From positions 2,224,001 through 2,288,000 of the forward strand of contig NZ_CP118247.1 in NCBI RefSeq assembly GCF_028816475.1: 64,000 nt of DNA, written 5' to 3'. Below the pieces are notes generated by a model. The model saw nothing but the letters and a program-made list of their open reading frames with translations, was not told where the DNA came from and made no database searches. The stretch comes from Devosia rhodophyticola (GTDB lineage: Bacteria; Pseudomonadota; Alphaproteobacteria; Rhizobiales; Devosiaceae). The position numbers were made by a program, and so were the translations under genes. Shown piece by piece: positions 43,779 through 53,473 of the stretch. Every line of letters begins with the position of its first letter. The first letter of the stretch is position 1.

Positions 43779-46236
43779 ATGTGCCGCGCGGTTTGGCGCG
43801 GCTGGTGGCTGGTGTGTTGACTGGATCGTCGGGCCACAAATGGCGCGGATAACGGCCTTTCAGGTCCTTGGCGACATCTTTCCATGAGCCTCGCCAGAAG
43901 CCAGGCAAATCGCGGGTGGTCTGGATAGGCCGATGGGCCGGTGACAGCAATATTACTAGTAACGGCAGGCGCCCACCAGCAATGGTGGGGTGCTGGTTCA
44001 GCCCGAAAAGTTCCTGAACCCGCACTTCGATTGCCGGACCGTTTTCTGTAGCATAATCAATAGGCAAACGCGATCCGGAGGGGGCATCGAAATGGCTGGG
44101 CAGCAACCGGTCCATTTCCTGACGCTGGCTCCACGGCAGCAAGACGTCAAGGGCGTTACCCAGTTCGCTAGCGCTGATCTGGGCGCATTGGCTGAGGCCA
44201 AAAAGGTGAACCTTCATCCAGTCCCGATCCTTGCTCAACTGTTGATCGGACAGGTCTGGCCACTGGTCGCCCAAGGTTGCGTTCAAAAAAGTGGCACGGG
44301 CGCGAAGTGCCTTTTGCTCTTTGGTCCAACCCAGATTGGCAATGGTACAGTGGGCGGCGAGCAGATTGGCGGCTTCTTCTGCCTGTTCGATCGCGACGGG
44401 TTCGTCAGAAAGCTTGAGGGCGCCAAGGCGCTCGACGCGTCGGGCGCGAACACTTTGTGAGGCTGTGTCAAAGCCAAGGATGGTTTGCCTGACAATGGCC
44501 GGCGCAAATAATTCATCGATGGTGACGCGTTCGATTTTTGCAGCGGCGCGGATGCGACCTGTCGCCGCCGCGCCGGTAATATCGGTCACTACCAGAAAGG
44601 ACGATGCAGCCAACCCGTCCGTTGGCTCAAGACTGGCGGCGCGACCGTTGGCAAGGCGGAAGCGGCCCGGCGCCCCAGCTTTTTGCGCTAACCGGTCTGG
44701 ATAGGCACACGCCAAGTGTCGACCAATTTCGGTTGCGACAGCAACGCTAGCCGGTACACTATTCCCATCGGCCATTTCTGCCCAACGACGCGCGAGACGT
44801 CGCGCCTGATCAGCACGTTTAGAGCGGTCATTTCGGAAACGGTGATGGCGATGCACCAGGTCGGTGCCATCGCCGCCCAACCCTCGTTCTGTCAACAGAA
44901 CTGCCAGTTCCGCAGCGAGCATGGTGGAGCCTTCAGCCGCTGCACTTTGAACCATATGGGCCATGCGCGGGTGCAGGGGCAGGCGAGCCAAAGCCTTTCC
45001 AATCGGTGTTATGCGGCCATTTTCATCAAGTGCATCAAGGCTTTTGAGCAGGACGACGGCCTCGTTCCACGCTGGTTTTGGTGGCGGATCAAGAAAGGTC
45101 AATTGGACGGGGTCGGCAACGCCCCAGTTGGCCAGATCAAGCGCCAACCCCGAAAGGTCCGCTCCCAGTATTTCGGGCAGATCATAGGGATCAAGCGCCG
45201 CCGTTTGTCCCTCCGCCCAAAGGCGATAACAGACGCCGGGGGCTGTCCGTCCGGCGCGACCACGGCGTTGATCGGCACCGGCGCGCGAGACTTTGCGGGT
45301 TTCCAGCGTCGTCAGCCCAGTGGCTGGCTCATAAGCTGGCACACGGCGCAAACCGCTGTCGATGACAATGGTGATGTCTTCAATGGTCAGCGATGTTTCG
45401 GCAATGGAGGTGGCCAAAACGATCTTGCGGCGACCTGCCGGGGCAGGCGAGATAGCGCGATCTTGATCGGCGGTTGTGAGTTGGCCGTAAAGTGGTGCAA
45501 CGTCGATGTCGGACGGCAAGGCGGCTTGCAGTCGTTCGGCGGTTCGGCTGATTTCTGCCTGGCCGGGCAAAAAAACCAGGGCCGAGCCGGTGTGATCCCG
45601 CATGGCGGTGCGAATGGTTGATGCCAGTTGGTCTTCGAGCCGGGTAAGGGGATCGCGGTCGACGTGAATGGTCGAAACCGCAAAAGCGCGTCCCTGACTT
45701 TCGATAGTCGGGGCATCGCCCAGCAATGCTGCGATTCGAGAACCATCAATGGTTGCGGACATGATCAAAAGACGCAGGTCAGGTCGCAAGGCCGTGGCAT
45801 CCAGCGCCAATGCAAGGCCAAGATCGGCATCCAGGCTTCGTTCATGAAATTCGTCAAACAGCACAGCAGAAACGCCGATCAGTTCGGGGTCGTCCAATAT
45901 CATTCGGGTGAAGATACCCTCGGTGACCACTTCAATGCGCGTTTGCGTAGAGATTTTGGCGTCGAGCCGGACGCGATAGCCAACCGTCTGACCCACGGGT
46001 TCTCCAAACGACTGCGCCATGCGCTGGGCGGCCGCCCGGGCTGCCAGCCGACGCGGCTCCAGCACGATGATTTTGCCATCTCGTCGCCATGCTTCATCCA
46101 GCAAGGCCAGAGGCACCAAGGTGGTTTTGCCAGCGCCGGGCGGCGCGACCAACACCGCCCTGGGGCTCCGTGCCAACGCGGCGAGGAGTTCGGGCAGGGC
46201 TGCCTTTATGGGAAGATCGGGAAGGGTGGGCGACAT
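43777..46236 (-). CDS. hrpB: ATP-dependent helicase HrpB
   Basis: A DEAH-box RNA helicase of 819 residues. Motifs in order: Walker A PPGAGKTT near 37, PRRLAARAAA (Ia), the Walker B form DEFHERS near 128, SATIDG (III), LVFLPGQAEI (IV), ATSIAETSLTIEDI (V) and QRRGRAGRTAPG (VI), followed by HA2 and the HrpB C-terminal domain ending PRHLWPDDP. Length and order are those of HrpB. The cellular role is not well defined in most bacteria. It converges with msrB at the terminator and diverges from the aldose epimerase across 94 bases. Confidence 0.96.
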   Translation of the reverse strand: MSPTLPDLPIKAALPELLAALARSPRAVLVAPPGAGKTTLVPLALLDEAWRRDGKIIVLEPRRLAARAAAQRMAQSFGEPVGQTVGYRVRLDAKISTQTRIEVVTEGIFTRMILDDPELIGVSAVLFDEFHERSLDADLGLALALDATALRPDLRLLIMSATIDGSRIAALLGDAPTIESQGRAFAVSTIHVDRDPLTRLEDQLASTIRTAMRDHTGSALVFLPGQAEISRTAERLQAALPSDIDVAPLYGQLTTADQDRAISPAPAGRRKIVLATSIAETSLTIEDITIVIDSGLRRVPAYEPATGLTTLETRKVSRAGADQRRGRAGRTAPGVCYRLWAEGQTAALDPYDLPEILGADLSGLALDLANWGVADPVQLTFLDPPPKPAWNEAVVLLKSLDALDENGRITPIGKALARLPLHPRMAHMVQSAAAEGSTMLAAELAVLLTERGLGGDGTDLVHRHHRFRNDRSKRADQARRLARRWAEMADGNSVPASVAVATEIGRHLACAYPDRLAQKAGAPGRFRLANGRAASLEPTDGLAASSFLVVTDITGAAATGRIRAAAKIERVTIDELFAPAIVRQTILGFDTASQSVRARRVERLGALKLSDEPVAIEQAEEAANLLAAHCTIANLGWTKEQKALRARATFLNATLGDQWPDLSDQQLSKDRDWMKVHLFGLSQCAQISASELGNALDVLLPWSQRQEMDRLLPSHFDAPSGSRLPIDYATENGPAIEVRVQELFGLNQHPTIAGGRLPLLVILLSPAHRPIQTTRDLPGFWRGSWKDVAKDLKGRYPRHLWPDDPVNTPATSRAKPRGT

Positions 46237-46330
46237 GGCTCTGTCATGGCCAAAAAGCCGATGAAGAACAAGAGGGGCCTGTTTAATCGGGTCGGTTTGT
46301 GTTCAATAGCGGCGGACAAGGGGACAGGGC

Positions 46331-47200
46331 ATGGAACAATCAGTTCAGCTGGATAATGGCCAGATCAGCATTGAAATCGCTGCCATGGGCGCGGAGATGC
46401 AGTCGATCACTGGCGCTGATGGCCGTTCGTGGCTTTGGCATGGTGACGAGAAATACTGGACGGGTCGCGCACCGGTACTGTTTCCCATTGTGGGCAAGAC
46501 GCCCAATGACATGATCGGGATCGGCGGCAAGGATTACGCCATGGCCTCGCATGGCTTTGCCCGGCGCCGGTCATTTGAGCTGGTTGAGGCTGACGCTGAT
46601 CACTGCATTTTCAAACTTGAAGCGTGCGATGAAACGCTGGCCAGCTATCCGTTTCAGTTCCGACTGCAAATTGAATATCGGTTGATTGGCGCTGGCGTTG
46701 CGGTGACCGGCACGGTCACTAATCTGGGCGCGAACGGCATGCCGTTTCAGTTTGGCTATCATCCTGCCTTTGTCTGGCCCCTGCCGGGTGCAGAGGGGAA
46801 AGTGCATGAAATCCGGCTTTCGGGCGATGCTGCCCCTGCGCTGCAACGCTTGCGCAATGGCTTGCTGACGACCCAGCGCCAACCGTCGCCTTTTCGGGCG
46901 GGACGGCTCAGGCTAGAGCCGGGATTGTTTGCCGAAGACGCGATGATCTTTTCGGAAGGGGCGGGGGAAAGTCTGGTTTACGGGGTGGCCGGTGGCCAAT
47001 GCATCGAGTTCTCCTGGACAGGTTTGCCCAATCTGGCGCTTTGGACCAAGCGCGGCGCGCCGTTCCTTTGCATCGAGCCCTGGCACGGCACCGCTGCCAA
47101 GATCGGTGGCAGCAACGATATCATGCACCGACCCTATGCCTTGATGCTCAAGCCCGGCGTTGAGCGGGTCTTTGGCTATAAAGCCCTGTTCAAGCACTAA
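46331..47200 (+). CDS. Aldose 1-epimerase family protein, LacX-like
   Basis: A 289-residue galactose-mutarotase-fold protein. Segments such as VLFPIVGKTPNDMI, ASHGFARRRSFELVE (with the His that acts in catalysis), PFQFGYHPAFVWPLPG (second His) and FLCIEPWHGTA (the general-base Glu) match the LacX-like branch rather than classical GalM. It would interconvert sugar anomers in the cytoplasm. Neither neighbour concerns sugars, so the substrate is open. It converges with the HerA-like gene across 34 bases. Confidence 0.88.
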   Translation: MEQSVQLDNGQISIEIAAMGAEMQSITGADGRSWLWHGDEKYWTGRAPVLFPIVGKTPNDMIGIGGKDYAMASHGFARRRSFELVEADADHCIFKLEACDETLASYPFQFRLQIEYRLIGAGVAVTGTVTNLGANGMPFQFGYHPAFVWPLPGAEGKVHEIRLSGDAAPALQRLRNGLLTTQRQPSPFRAGRLRLEPGLFAEDAMIFSEGAGESLVYGVAGGQCIEFSWTGLPNLALWTKRGAPFLCIEPWHGTAAKIGGSNDIMHRPYALMLKPGVERVFGYKALFKH

Positions 47201-47234
47201 TTATTGCGGGTTTCGTTTTGTCCGACCCTGGTGG

Positions 47235-48743
47235 CTATTCGGCGGCGGGGCGGTCTTCGGCCAGATCGTCGGGGCCATTGGGGTCACCCGGTGCTGTTTC
47301 GCAGTTTAAATCAGGCAGGGCGACGACGCGATTGTTGCGGAAATCAAGCCGAACGACGAGCAAGCCGCGTTCTTCGAAATAGGTCAGCAAACGACGGGCG
47401 CGGCTCGAAGAATGGCTGCCATAGATGCGCGCCAAGGTAAGGTCGGACGGGCAGGGGGCGTTGGTAACCGCGGCCTGCGCCAGAACCAGAAATACCCCTT
47501 GAATATCGTCCGTCAGAGATTCTGACAGTGTCAGTGCCTGCTGCCAGGTTTCGCTGGCCGCCGTGTCCTGATCCAGACCAACGCGGGCGACGGCGAGACG
47601 GCGCTTGAAGGCAGGCAGGGCGAGCGATTCACCGGGGACGCGCCGAATACGGCAACGAACCAGAAAATCCTGATAGAGCACCGCCACGGTGCGGAAGCTG
47701 GCGTCAGGGTCACTGAGCAGTTCGACCATGACCCCATTAATCAGGGCATCGCGCTCCGCCTCATCGATATCGGGAAACAAGGTTTGGGGCGGCGCTTCCA
47801 CTTCAATACGTGGCTTGCTGAGTTGGGCCAGAATGTCGGCGGTTGGCGTTGGTGGCGGCGGCGCGGGCCGGCGCACGACCGGCCGGGCTTCTTCGGGACC
47901 GGGGGTAAAAATCAGGTCCTGAGCGTCGAGCGGCGCGTCGGGGAGCGGGGTCAGTTTGGGGCTGGTGGAGCGTGCCAAAGTTTCCACCGTGCCGATGGTG
48001 ATCGGCAGGGGGCGGCGCGAAAGCGCCGGGCCAAGCGCAATGAAACAGCCACGCGCCAGATCCCGGAACTGCTCGGCCTGCCGCCGCTCCATGCCCAATA
48101 GATCGGCGGCGCGAGCCATATCGATATCAAGGAAGGTTCGACCCATGAGAAAATTGGAGGCCTCAGCGGCAACATTCTTGGCCAACTTGGCCAGTCGTTG
48201 AGTGGCAATGACACCGGCCAGACCGCGTTTGCGGCCACGACACATCAAGTTGGTCATGGCGCCCAGCGACAGTTTGCGCGCTTCGTCGCTGACTTCGCCG
48301 CCGACAGCGGGGGCGAACATCTGGGCTTCGTCCACAACCACAAGCACTGGATACCAAAAGTCTCGGTCGGCATCGAACATGCCGCCCAGAAAGGCTGCCG
48401 CTGCCCGCATCTGTTGCTCGACATCGAGTCCTTCAAGACTAAGGACAACCGAAACGCGATGTTGGCGGATGCGTCCGGCAATGCGGGTCAGTTCTGTCTC
48501 GGTGCGGGCAGCGTCGACCACCACGTGGCCGAATTTTTCGGCCAGCGTTACGAAATCACCTTCGGGATCAATTATAACCTGTTGCACCCAGGGCGCGCTT
48601 TGCTCGAGCAGGCGCCGCAGCAAGTGTGATTTGCCAGAACCAGAATTGCCCTGCACCAACAGGCGCGTGGCCAGCAACTCTTCGAGATCGAGCATGGCAG
48701 ACGCGGCGCCTTTGGTTGCGCCCATGTCGATGTCGACTTTCAT
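47235..48743 (-). CDS. HerA-like (DUF87) ATPase
   Basis: A 502-residue P-loop ATPase of the FtsK/HerA group. Walker A is GNSGSGKSHLLRRLL near 33, Walker B is VLVVVDEAQMFAP near 133, followed by SLGAMTNLMCRGRKRGLAGVIATQRLAKL with the sensor and arginine-finger region. A proline-rich linker (about 300-330) precedes a C-terminal winged-helix-like part. HerA proteins usually pair with the nuclease NurA for DNA end processing, but no NurA is here. The ATG at 48743 follows GGAGAA; an earlier in-frame Met gives non-homologous residues. Function is inferred only from fold; it could act in DNA translocation or defence. Confidence 0.82.
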   Translation of the reverse strand: MKVDIDMGATKGAASAMLDLEELLATRLLVQGNSGSGKSHLLRRLLEQSAPWVQQVIIDPEGDFVTLAEKFGHVVVDAARTETELTRIAGRIRQHRVSVVLSLEGLDVEQQMRAAAAFLGGMFDADRDFWYPVLVVVDEAQMFAPAVGGEVSDEARKLSLGAMTNLMCRGRKRGLAGVIATQRLAKLAKNVAAEASNFLMGRTFLDIDMARAADLLGMERRQAEQFRDLARGCFIALGPALSRRPLPITIGTVETLARSTSPKLTPLPDAPLDAQDLIFTPGPEEARPVVRRPAPPPPTPTADILAQLSKPRIEVEAPPQTLFPDIDEAERDALINGVMVELLSDPDASFRTVAVLYQDFLVRCRIRRVPGESLALPAFKRRLAVARVGLDQDTAASETWQQALTLSESLTDDIQGVFLVLAQAAVTNAPCPSDLTLARIYGSHSSSRARRLLTYFEERGLLVVRLDFRNNRVVALPDLNCETAPGDPNGPDDLAEDRPAAE

Positions 48744-48925
48744 TGGTTCTCCGTCTGCGGCGATCAGGTCCCGCAGGGGAGACTCAATGCACGGCTTTGT
48801 TAATTTGACCCTAGCATTTGCTACCGGGCTTGAGGACCACCAAAAAGCCTCAACCCACAGCTGGCTGGGCCAATCTATTGCGCGCACCGGCCTGCGTGGT
48901 ATCTGTCGAGTGTTGGGAGAGCAAG

Positions 48926-49405
48926 ATGAGCGATTTATTGGTGCGGCTTTACGATCTGCCTGAATTTGAAGCTGAGGAGAAAGTGCGGGTGGCGGGCGTA
49001 GTGATCCGCCGGGCCCTGCCGCCTGAAGGGCACGTCGTGCTGGCCTGGATACGCGAGCATTTCAGCGAAATCTGGGCTTCGGAAGCGACCCACGGATTGG
49101 CGCAAATGCCTGTTACCTGCCTCGTCGCTGTTCGGGGCGGCCAGATTTTGGGATTTGCCTGCTATGACACGACGGCCAAGGGCTTTTTCGGACCAACAGG
49201 GGTTGCCGAGGATCAGCGCGGGCAGGGGATCGGTGAAGTGTTGTTGATTTCGACGCTGCGCGCGATGCGCGAGGCAGGTTATGGCTACGCAATCATTGGC
49301 GATCCAGGACCGGTGGCGTTTTACCAGAAGCGGCTCGATGCAATGATCATTCCCCATTCAACGCCAGGCGTTTATGCGGGTATGCTGGCTTCGGTCAATG
49401 ATTGA
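48926..49405 (+). CDS. GNAT-family N-acetyltransferase
   Basis: A 159-residue acetyl-CoA-dependent transferase. The acetyl-CoA pyrophosphate-binding loop is VAEDQRGQGIGEVLL (about 98-112), preceded by the beta-4 strand FACYDTTAKGFFGPTG and followed by YGYAIIGDPGPVAFYQKR, the typical C-terminal strand and helix. The substrate is not predictable. GGGAGAG precedes the ATG at 48926. The GntR regulator starts about 65 bases after its stop, so the two may be co-transcribed. Confidence 0.85.
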   Translation: MSDLLVRLYDLPEFEAEEKVRVAGVVIRRALPPEGHVVLAWIREHFSEIWASEATHGLAQMPVTCLVAVRGGQILGFACYDTTAKGFFGPTGVAEDQRGQGIGEVLLISTLRAMREAGYGYAIIGDPGPVAFYQKRLDAMIIPHSTPGVYAGMLASVND

Positions 49406-49470
49406 GGCTGTCGACCTGCGGGGCGATCTGGGCTAATCCTCGAACTCATCTTGAATGGAAGGTTCGGCAG

Positions 49471-50154
49471 GTGCTGGATGAGCTCCCTGAAACCATGGCT
49501 AGTCGCATCGTTGCTTTGTTGCGGGACGACATTGTCACGATGGCGCTCAAGCCCGGTGACATCATTTCCGAGAGCGACATTGCGGGCCGACATGGTGTTT
49601 CGCGTCAGCCCGTGCGCGAGGCCTTTATCCGGCTTTCCCAACAGGGTCTTTTGATGATCCGCCCCAAGCGGGCGACAGTGATCAAGAAGATTTCTGCAGA
49701 TGGGGTGCGCCAATCGCGCTTCATTCGGGAGTCGATCGAAGTCGAAATCGTGCGCCGCGTCGCGGGGAATCCTCATGCCGATACTGTTGCACTACTGACC
49801 GGGGTTATCGCCGCCCAGCAGGCAAAATCTGATGCCGGAGATATTCGAGGTTTTCATGGCCTCGATGAAGAATTTCATCATCAGTTGGCGCTTCTAGCGG
49901 GCGTCGAATATGCTTGGCAACTGGTGGCGGATCACAAGATTCAGCTGGATCGCGTGCGTTATTTGACGCTGGGGCGGGCCTCGTCCGAATATGCCATTGC
50001 CGAACACAAGGCGATCACTGCGGCGGTCGCGGCGGGCGATGTGGTGTCGGCGGAAAAAGAGATTCGCAAACATCTGGCGCGGGCCGAGGTGTTGCTCTCT
50101 CAAACAATTGCCGATTTTCCGGACTATTTCGAAACTGCCGATAGCGCCCATTGA
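49471..50154 (+). CDS. GntR-family transcriptional regulator, FCD type
   Basis: A 227-residue regulator. The winged helix (about 10-75) shows IVTMALKPGDIISESDIAGRHGVSRQPVREAFIRLSQQGLL, the standard GntR signature, read in short blocks. The FCD ligand domain follows (about 90-220), with the metal-binding Asp/His set in LDEEFHHQLALLAG and SEYAIAEHKAITAAVAAGD. I chose the GTG at 49471, which has GGAAGG eight bases ahead; an ATG at 49495 would drop eight residues. FCD regulators commonly sense organic acids. Its targets are unknown; the GNAT gene upstream and the palindrome near 2371 are speculative candidates. Confidence 0.88.
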   Translation: MLDELPETMASRIVALLRDDIVTMALKPGDIISESDIAGRHGVSRQPVREAFIRLSQQGLLMIRPKRATVIKKISADGVRQSRFIRESIEVEIVRRVAGNPHADTVALLTGVIAAQQAKSDAGDIRGFHGLDEEFHHQLALLAGVEYAWQLVADHKIQLDRVRYLTLGRASSEYAIAEHKAITAAVAAGDVVSAEKEIRKHLARAEVLLSQTIADFPDYFETADSAH

Positions 50155-50247
50155 TGGGTTGCCTATCCCGACTTAGCGGGGGCGGCACTGGCAAAATGCC
50201 GCGTCCGTGCCTACCTCAAGTGACAATTCAAATAATATGAGCCTTTC

Positions 50248-53157
50248 ATGTCCAATCATCCAGCATTTGAACTATTGCGCGACGAACAAATAACCGAGGT
50301 CAATTCGCAGGCCCTACTTTTTCGGCACAAGAAGACCGGGGCTGAGGTTTTATCGCTGGTCAATGATGACGAGAACAAGGTTTTTGGCATCACTTTCAAG
50401 ACGCCACCTGAGGACTCAACTGGAATTGCTCATATTCTGGAGCATTCGGTGCTGTGTGGCAGTCGCAAATATCCGATCAAGAAGCCGTTTGTTGAGCTGA
50501 TCAAGGGCTCGCTCAACACGTTTTTGAACGCGATGACTTTTCCGGACAAAACCGCCTATCCCGTCGCCAGCCAAAACTTGCAGGATTTTTATAATCTGGT
50601 CGATGTCTATCTGGATGCGGTATTTTTTCCGCTGATTTCAGAGGACACTTTTCGGCAGGAAGGTTGGCATTATGAGGCCGAGGCACCGGACGCACCGCTG
50701 ATTTACAAAGGCGTGGTATTCAATGAAATGAAGGGGGTGTTTTCTTCGCCCGACGCAGTGATGCGCGATATTTCTCAGCGCTCACTGTATCCCGATGTGA
50801 CCTATGGCAAATCCTCGGGCGGTGATCCCAAGGCCATTCCTGATCTGAGCTATCAGCAATTCAAATCCTTTCATGAAAAATACTATCATCCGTCCAACGC
50901 GCGTGCCTTCTTTTCGGGCGACGATGACGCCAATGAACGGCTCGACATTCTTGACGCCTACTTCTCTCAGTTCGAGCGTGCGCAGGTCGATGCCGAAGTG
51001 CAGTTGCAGCCACGGTTCAACTCGCCACGTCAGGTAATTGCGACCTATTCTGGGAGCAAGGATGAGGCCAAGCCGCGCGATGGCATGATAAGTGTCAACT
51101 GGATGATCGAGCCCCCGGCAGACCGGATGGAGGCACTCTCGAACGGCTTGTTGTCCTATATACTGATGGGCAATTCGGCTGCGCCGTTCCGCAAGGCCTT
51201 GACTGATTCAGGATTGGGCGAGAGCCTTATCGGTGGCGGCATCTCAGGCGGCCTGCGCCAGCCGATGGCCAGTTTCGGGCTCAAGGGTATTGATCCCGCC
51301 GACGCAGGCAAGGTCGAAGAACTAATCCTGAAAACGCTCAAGAAGTTGAGCGAAAACGGGGTCGACAAGCAGACCATCGAGGCGGCGATCAACACGTTCG
51401 AATTCTCGCTGCGTGAAAATAACACCGGATCGTTTCCGCGCGGCATTGCGATGATGTTTGCGACATTGAGCACCTGGCTGCATGATGATGACCCGCTGGC
51501 GCCGCTGGCGTTTGAAGACGCGCTCGGGACGATAAAGGCCAAGGCGGAAAAGGGGTATTTTGAACAGCTGATCAAAACGCGGTTCCTTGAAAATCCCCAC
51601 CGCACAACGGTCATTCTGTCAGCCGATGAGCAGCAGGATGCGCGCGAAGCCCAAGCGGAAGCTGATCGGCTCAAGGCCGTTCAGGACAAGATGGGGCCAG
51701 CCGATATTGAAGCGGTCATTGCCGGTTCCCAAAGGCTCAAGGACCTTCAGGATGCCGTCGATGATCCGGATCTGGTCGCGCGAATTCCGACACTTACACG
51801 GGCCGATTTGCCGCGCGAAATACGCACCGTGCCGATCGAGCGCGACACGCTGGCGGGTGCGAGGCTTTTTTACCATGATCTGCCGACGCTGGGGGTTTTC
51901 TATCTGGATTTGGGGTTTGACCTGCATGCACTGGATCAAGACCTGCTTCCCTATCTGCCGCTGTTTGGCCGGGCCCTGTTGCAGATGGGTACGGCCAAGG
52001 AAGATTTTGTTTCGCTGACCCAGCGAATTGGTCGCTCGACGGGCGGGGTCGGCCAGCATCGAGGGCTTTCCTCGCGCCAGCACGGGCAGGATAGTGCCGC
52101 CTGGTTTTTCCTCTCTGGCAAGGCGGTGCCGGCAAAAATTCCAGAAATGCTGGATATAATGCAGGACATGATCCTGACAGCGCGTTTGGACAATCGCGAG
52201 CGGTTCAAGCAAATGGCGCTTGAAGAAAAGGCCGGATATGAAGCCCGGATTGTGCCTGCAGGCAATTCGATTGTTGATACGCGACTGAAATCCAGCCTGG
52301 CTGAAGCCAGCTTTGTCGCCGAATTGACCGGCGGGGTCAGCTACCTCGATTTTGTACGCGATCTGATCCAGCGGATCGATAGCGATTGGGCCTCGGTTGA
52401 GGCGGCGCTGGAGCGCATTCGAACCAGCCTGTTTAACCGCGCTCATATGGTGGCCAATGTTACCGCCGATGCTGGCATATGGTTGGATGCGCGCGCTGGC
52501 ATGGGGGCGTTTATCGCGACCATTCCACGAACGGACGGAGAGCTTCAGCAATGGACAAACACGCGAGAGCGGTCATCAGAAGGGCTGATCATTCCGGCGC
52601 AGGTCAATTATGTCGGCAAGGGCGCCAACCTTAAGGCTCTCGGATTTGACTTGAGTGCTGCGTCCAGTGTTGTGTTGAAATTTCTCAATACGACTTGGCT
52701 CTGGGACAAGGTCCGCGTGCAGGGCGGCGCCTATGGCGGCTCGAGTCGGTTTGACATGATCTCGGGTAATTTTTCGTTCCTGAGCTACCGTGATCCAAAC
52801 CTGATCAAGACGCTCGATGCCTATGATGGCTCGGCTAAGGCGCTGCGAGCGCCGGTCAGCGATGCAGATCTCACCCGCTCGATCATTGGTGTTGTTGGGG
52901 ATATGGATGGATATGAATTCCCCGACGCCAAGGGGTATTCATCGATGTGGCGTGAATTGACCGGTACGACGGATGCACTCCGCCAGCAACGCCGCGAGGA
53001 GGTGCTTAACGCCAGCCGAGCCGATTTTGTGGCCATGGCCGAAGCGCTTGAGGCGATTGCCGAGCAGGGGCACGTCGTCGTGCTGGGCGGGGAAGCCGCT
53101 ATTTCGAAGGCCAACGCGTTACGTCCTGGCCTTTTGAGCGTATCCAAGGTGATGTGA
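50248..53157 (+). CDS. M16C-family zinc metallopeptidase (presequence-protease type)
   Basis: A 969-residue zinc peptidase of the insulinase family, related to mitochondrial presequence protease. The inverted zinc motif HILEH (His62, Glu65, His66) is present, with the distal Glu in the following helices, KGSLNTFLNAMTFPDKTAYP, and NEMKGVFSSPDAVM. The four-domain clamshell is of full length. No signal peptide is visible, so it probably degrades short peptides in the cytoplasm. The UvrB/UvrC-motif gene starts four bases after its stop. A role in peptide turnover or toxin-like peptide clearance is inferred from the family. Confidence 0.92.
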   Translation: MSNHPAFELLRDEQITEVNSQALLFRHKKTGAEVLSLVNDDENKVFGITFKTPPEDSTGIAHILEHSVLCGSRKYPIKKPFVELIKGSLNTFLNAMTFPDKTAYPVASQNLQDFYNLVDVYLDAVFFPLISEDTFRQEGWHYEAEAPDAPLIYKGVVFNEMKGVFSSPDAVMRDISQRSLYPDVTYGKSSGGDPKAIPDLSYQQFKSFHEKYYHPSNARAFFSGDDDANERLDILDAYFSQFERAQVDAEVQLQPRFNSPRQVIATYSGSKDEAKPRDGMISVNWMIEPPADRMEALSNGLLSYILMGNSAAPFRKALTDSGLGESLIGGGISGGLRQPMASFGLKGIDPADAGKVEELILKTLKKLSENGVDKQTIEAAINTFEFSLRENNTGSFPRGIAMMFATLSTWLHDDDPLAPLAFEDALGTIKAKAEKGYFEQLIKTRFLENPHRTTVILSADEQQDAREAQAEADRLKAVQDKMGPADIEAVIAGSQRLKDLQDAVDDPDLVARIPTLTRADLPREIRTVPIERDTLAGARLFYHDLPTLGVFYLDLGFDLHALDQDLLPYLPLFGRALLQMGTAKEDFVSLTQRIGRSTGGVGQHRGLSSRQHGQDSAAWFFLSGKAVPAKIPEMLDIMQDMILTARLDNRERFKQMALEEKAGYEARIVPAGNSIVDTRLKSSLAEASFVAELTGGVSYLDFVRDLIQRIDSDWASVEAALERIRTSLFNRAHMVANVTADAGIWLDARAGMGAFIATIPRTDGELQQWTNTRERSSEGLIIPAQVNYVGKGANLKALGFDLSAASSVVLKFLNTTWLWDKVRVQGGAYGGSSRFDMISGNFSFLSYRDPNLIKTLDAYDGSAKALRAPVSDADLTRSIIGVVGDMDGYEFPDAKGYSSMWRELTGTTDALRQQRREEVLNASRADFVAMAEALEAIAEQGHVVVLGGEAAISKANALRPGLLSVSKVM

Positions 53158-53161
53158 GCAG

Positions 53162-53470
53162 ATGTCGACGGCCTCGATCCATCGCAAAATTGCTGCCTTG
53201 GAACAGCAGATGAGCGCTGCGGCTGAGGCGATGGATTTTGAGTTGGCGGCGCAATTGCGCGACGAGATTGCGCAATTGCGGGGCGAGCGCCCGGAACTGG
53301 AGGCCAAGGGCGAGGATGGTAGCTCGGTAACGGTGGTTGGTCAGCCGCCGCCCGGTGCCATGGGGCTGGGAACCAACCAGCCGGTTGTCCAGCCGCCAAA
53401 AGGTTGGAAGAAGCCGAAAAAACCCGATCCGCTCACAGCGCACCATCACGGTCGGGATAGGCGCAAATAG
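53162..53470 (+). CDS. UvrB/UvrC-motif small protein
   Basis: A 102-residue protein with a UVR motif at about 6-42 (KIAALEQQMSAAAEAMDFELAAQLRDEIAQL), the helical hairpin that in UvrB and UvrC mediates their contact. The remainder is Pro/Lys-rich and looks disordered, ending in a His/Arg tail. It resembles the free C-terminal end of UvrB, but no uvrB is in the window. It starts four bases after the M16C gene, so it is co-expressed with a peptidase. UVR motifs also occur in Clp-protease adaptors such as McsA, so an adaptor role is possible. Function not established. Confidence 0.8.
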   Translation: MSTASIHRKIAALEQQMSAAAEAMDFELAAQLRDEIAQLRGERPELEAKGEDGSSVTVVGQPPPGAMGLGTNQPVVQPPKGWKKPKKPDPLTAHHHGRDRRK

Positions 53471-53473
53471 GTC

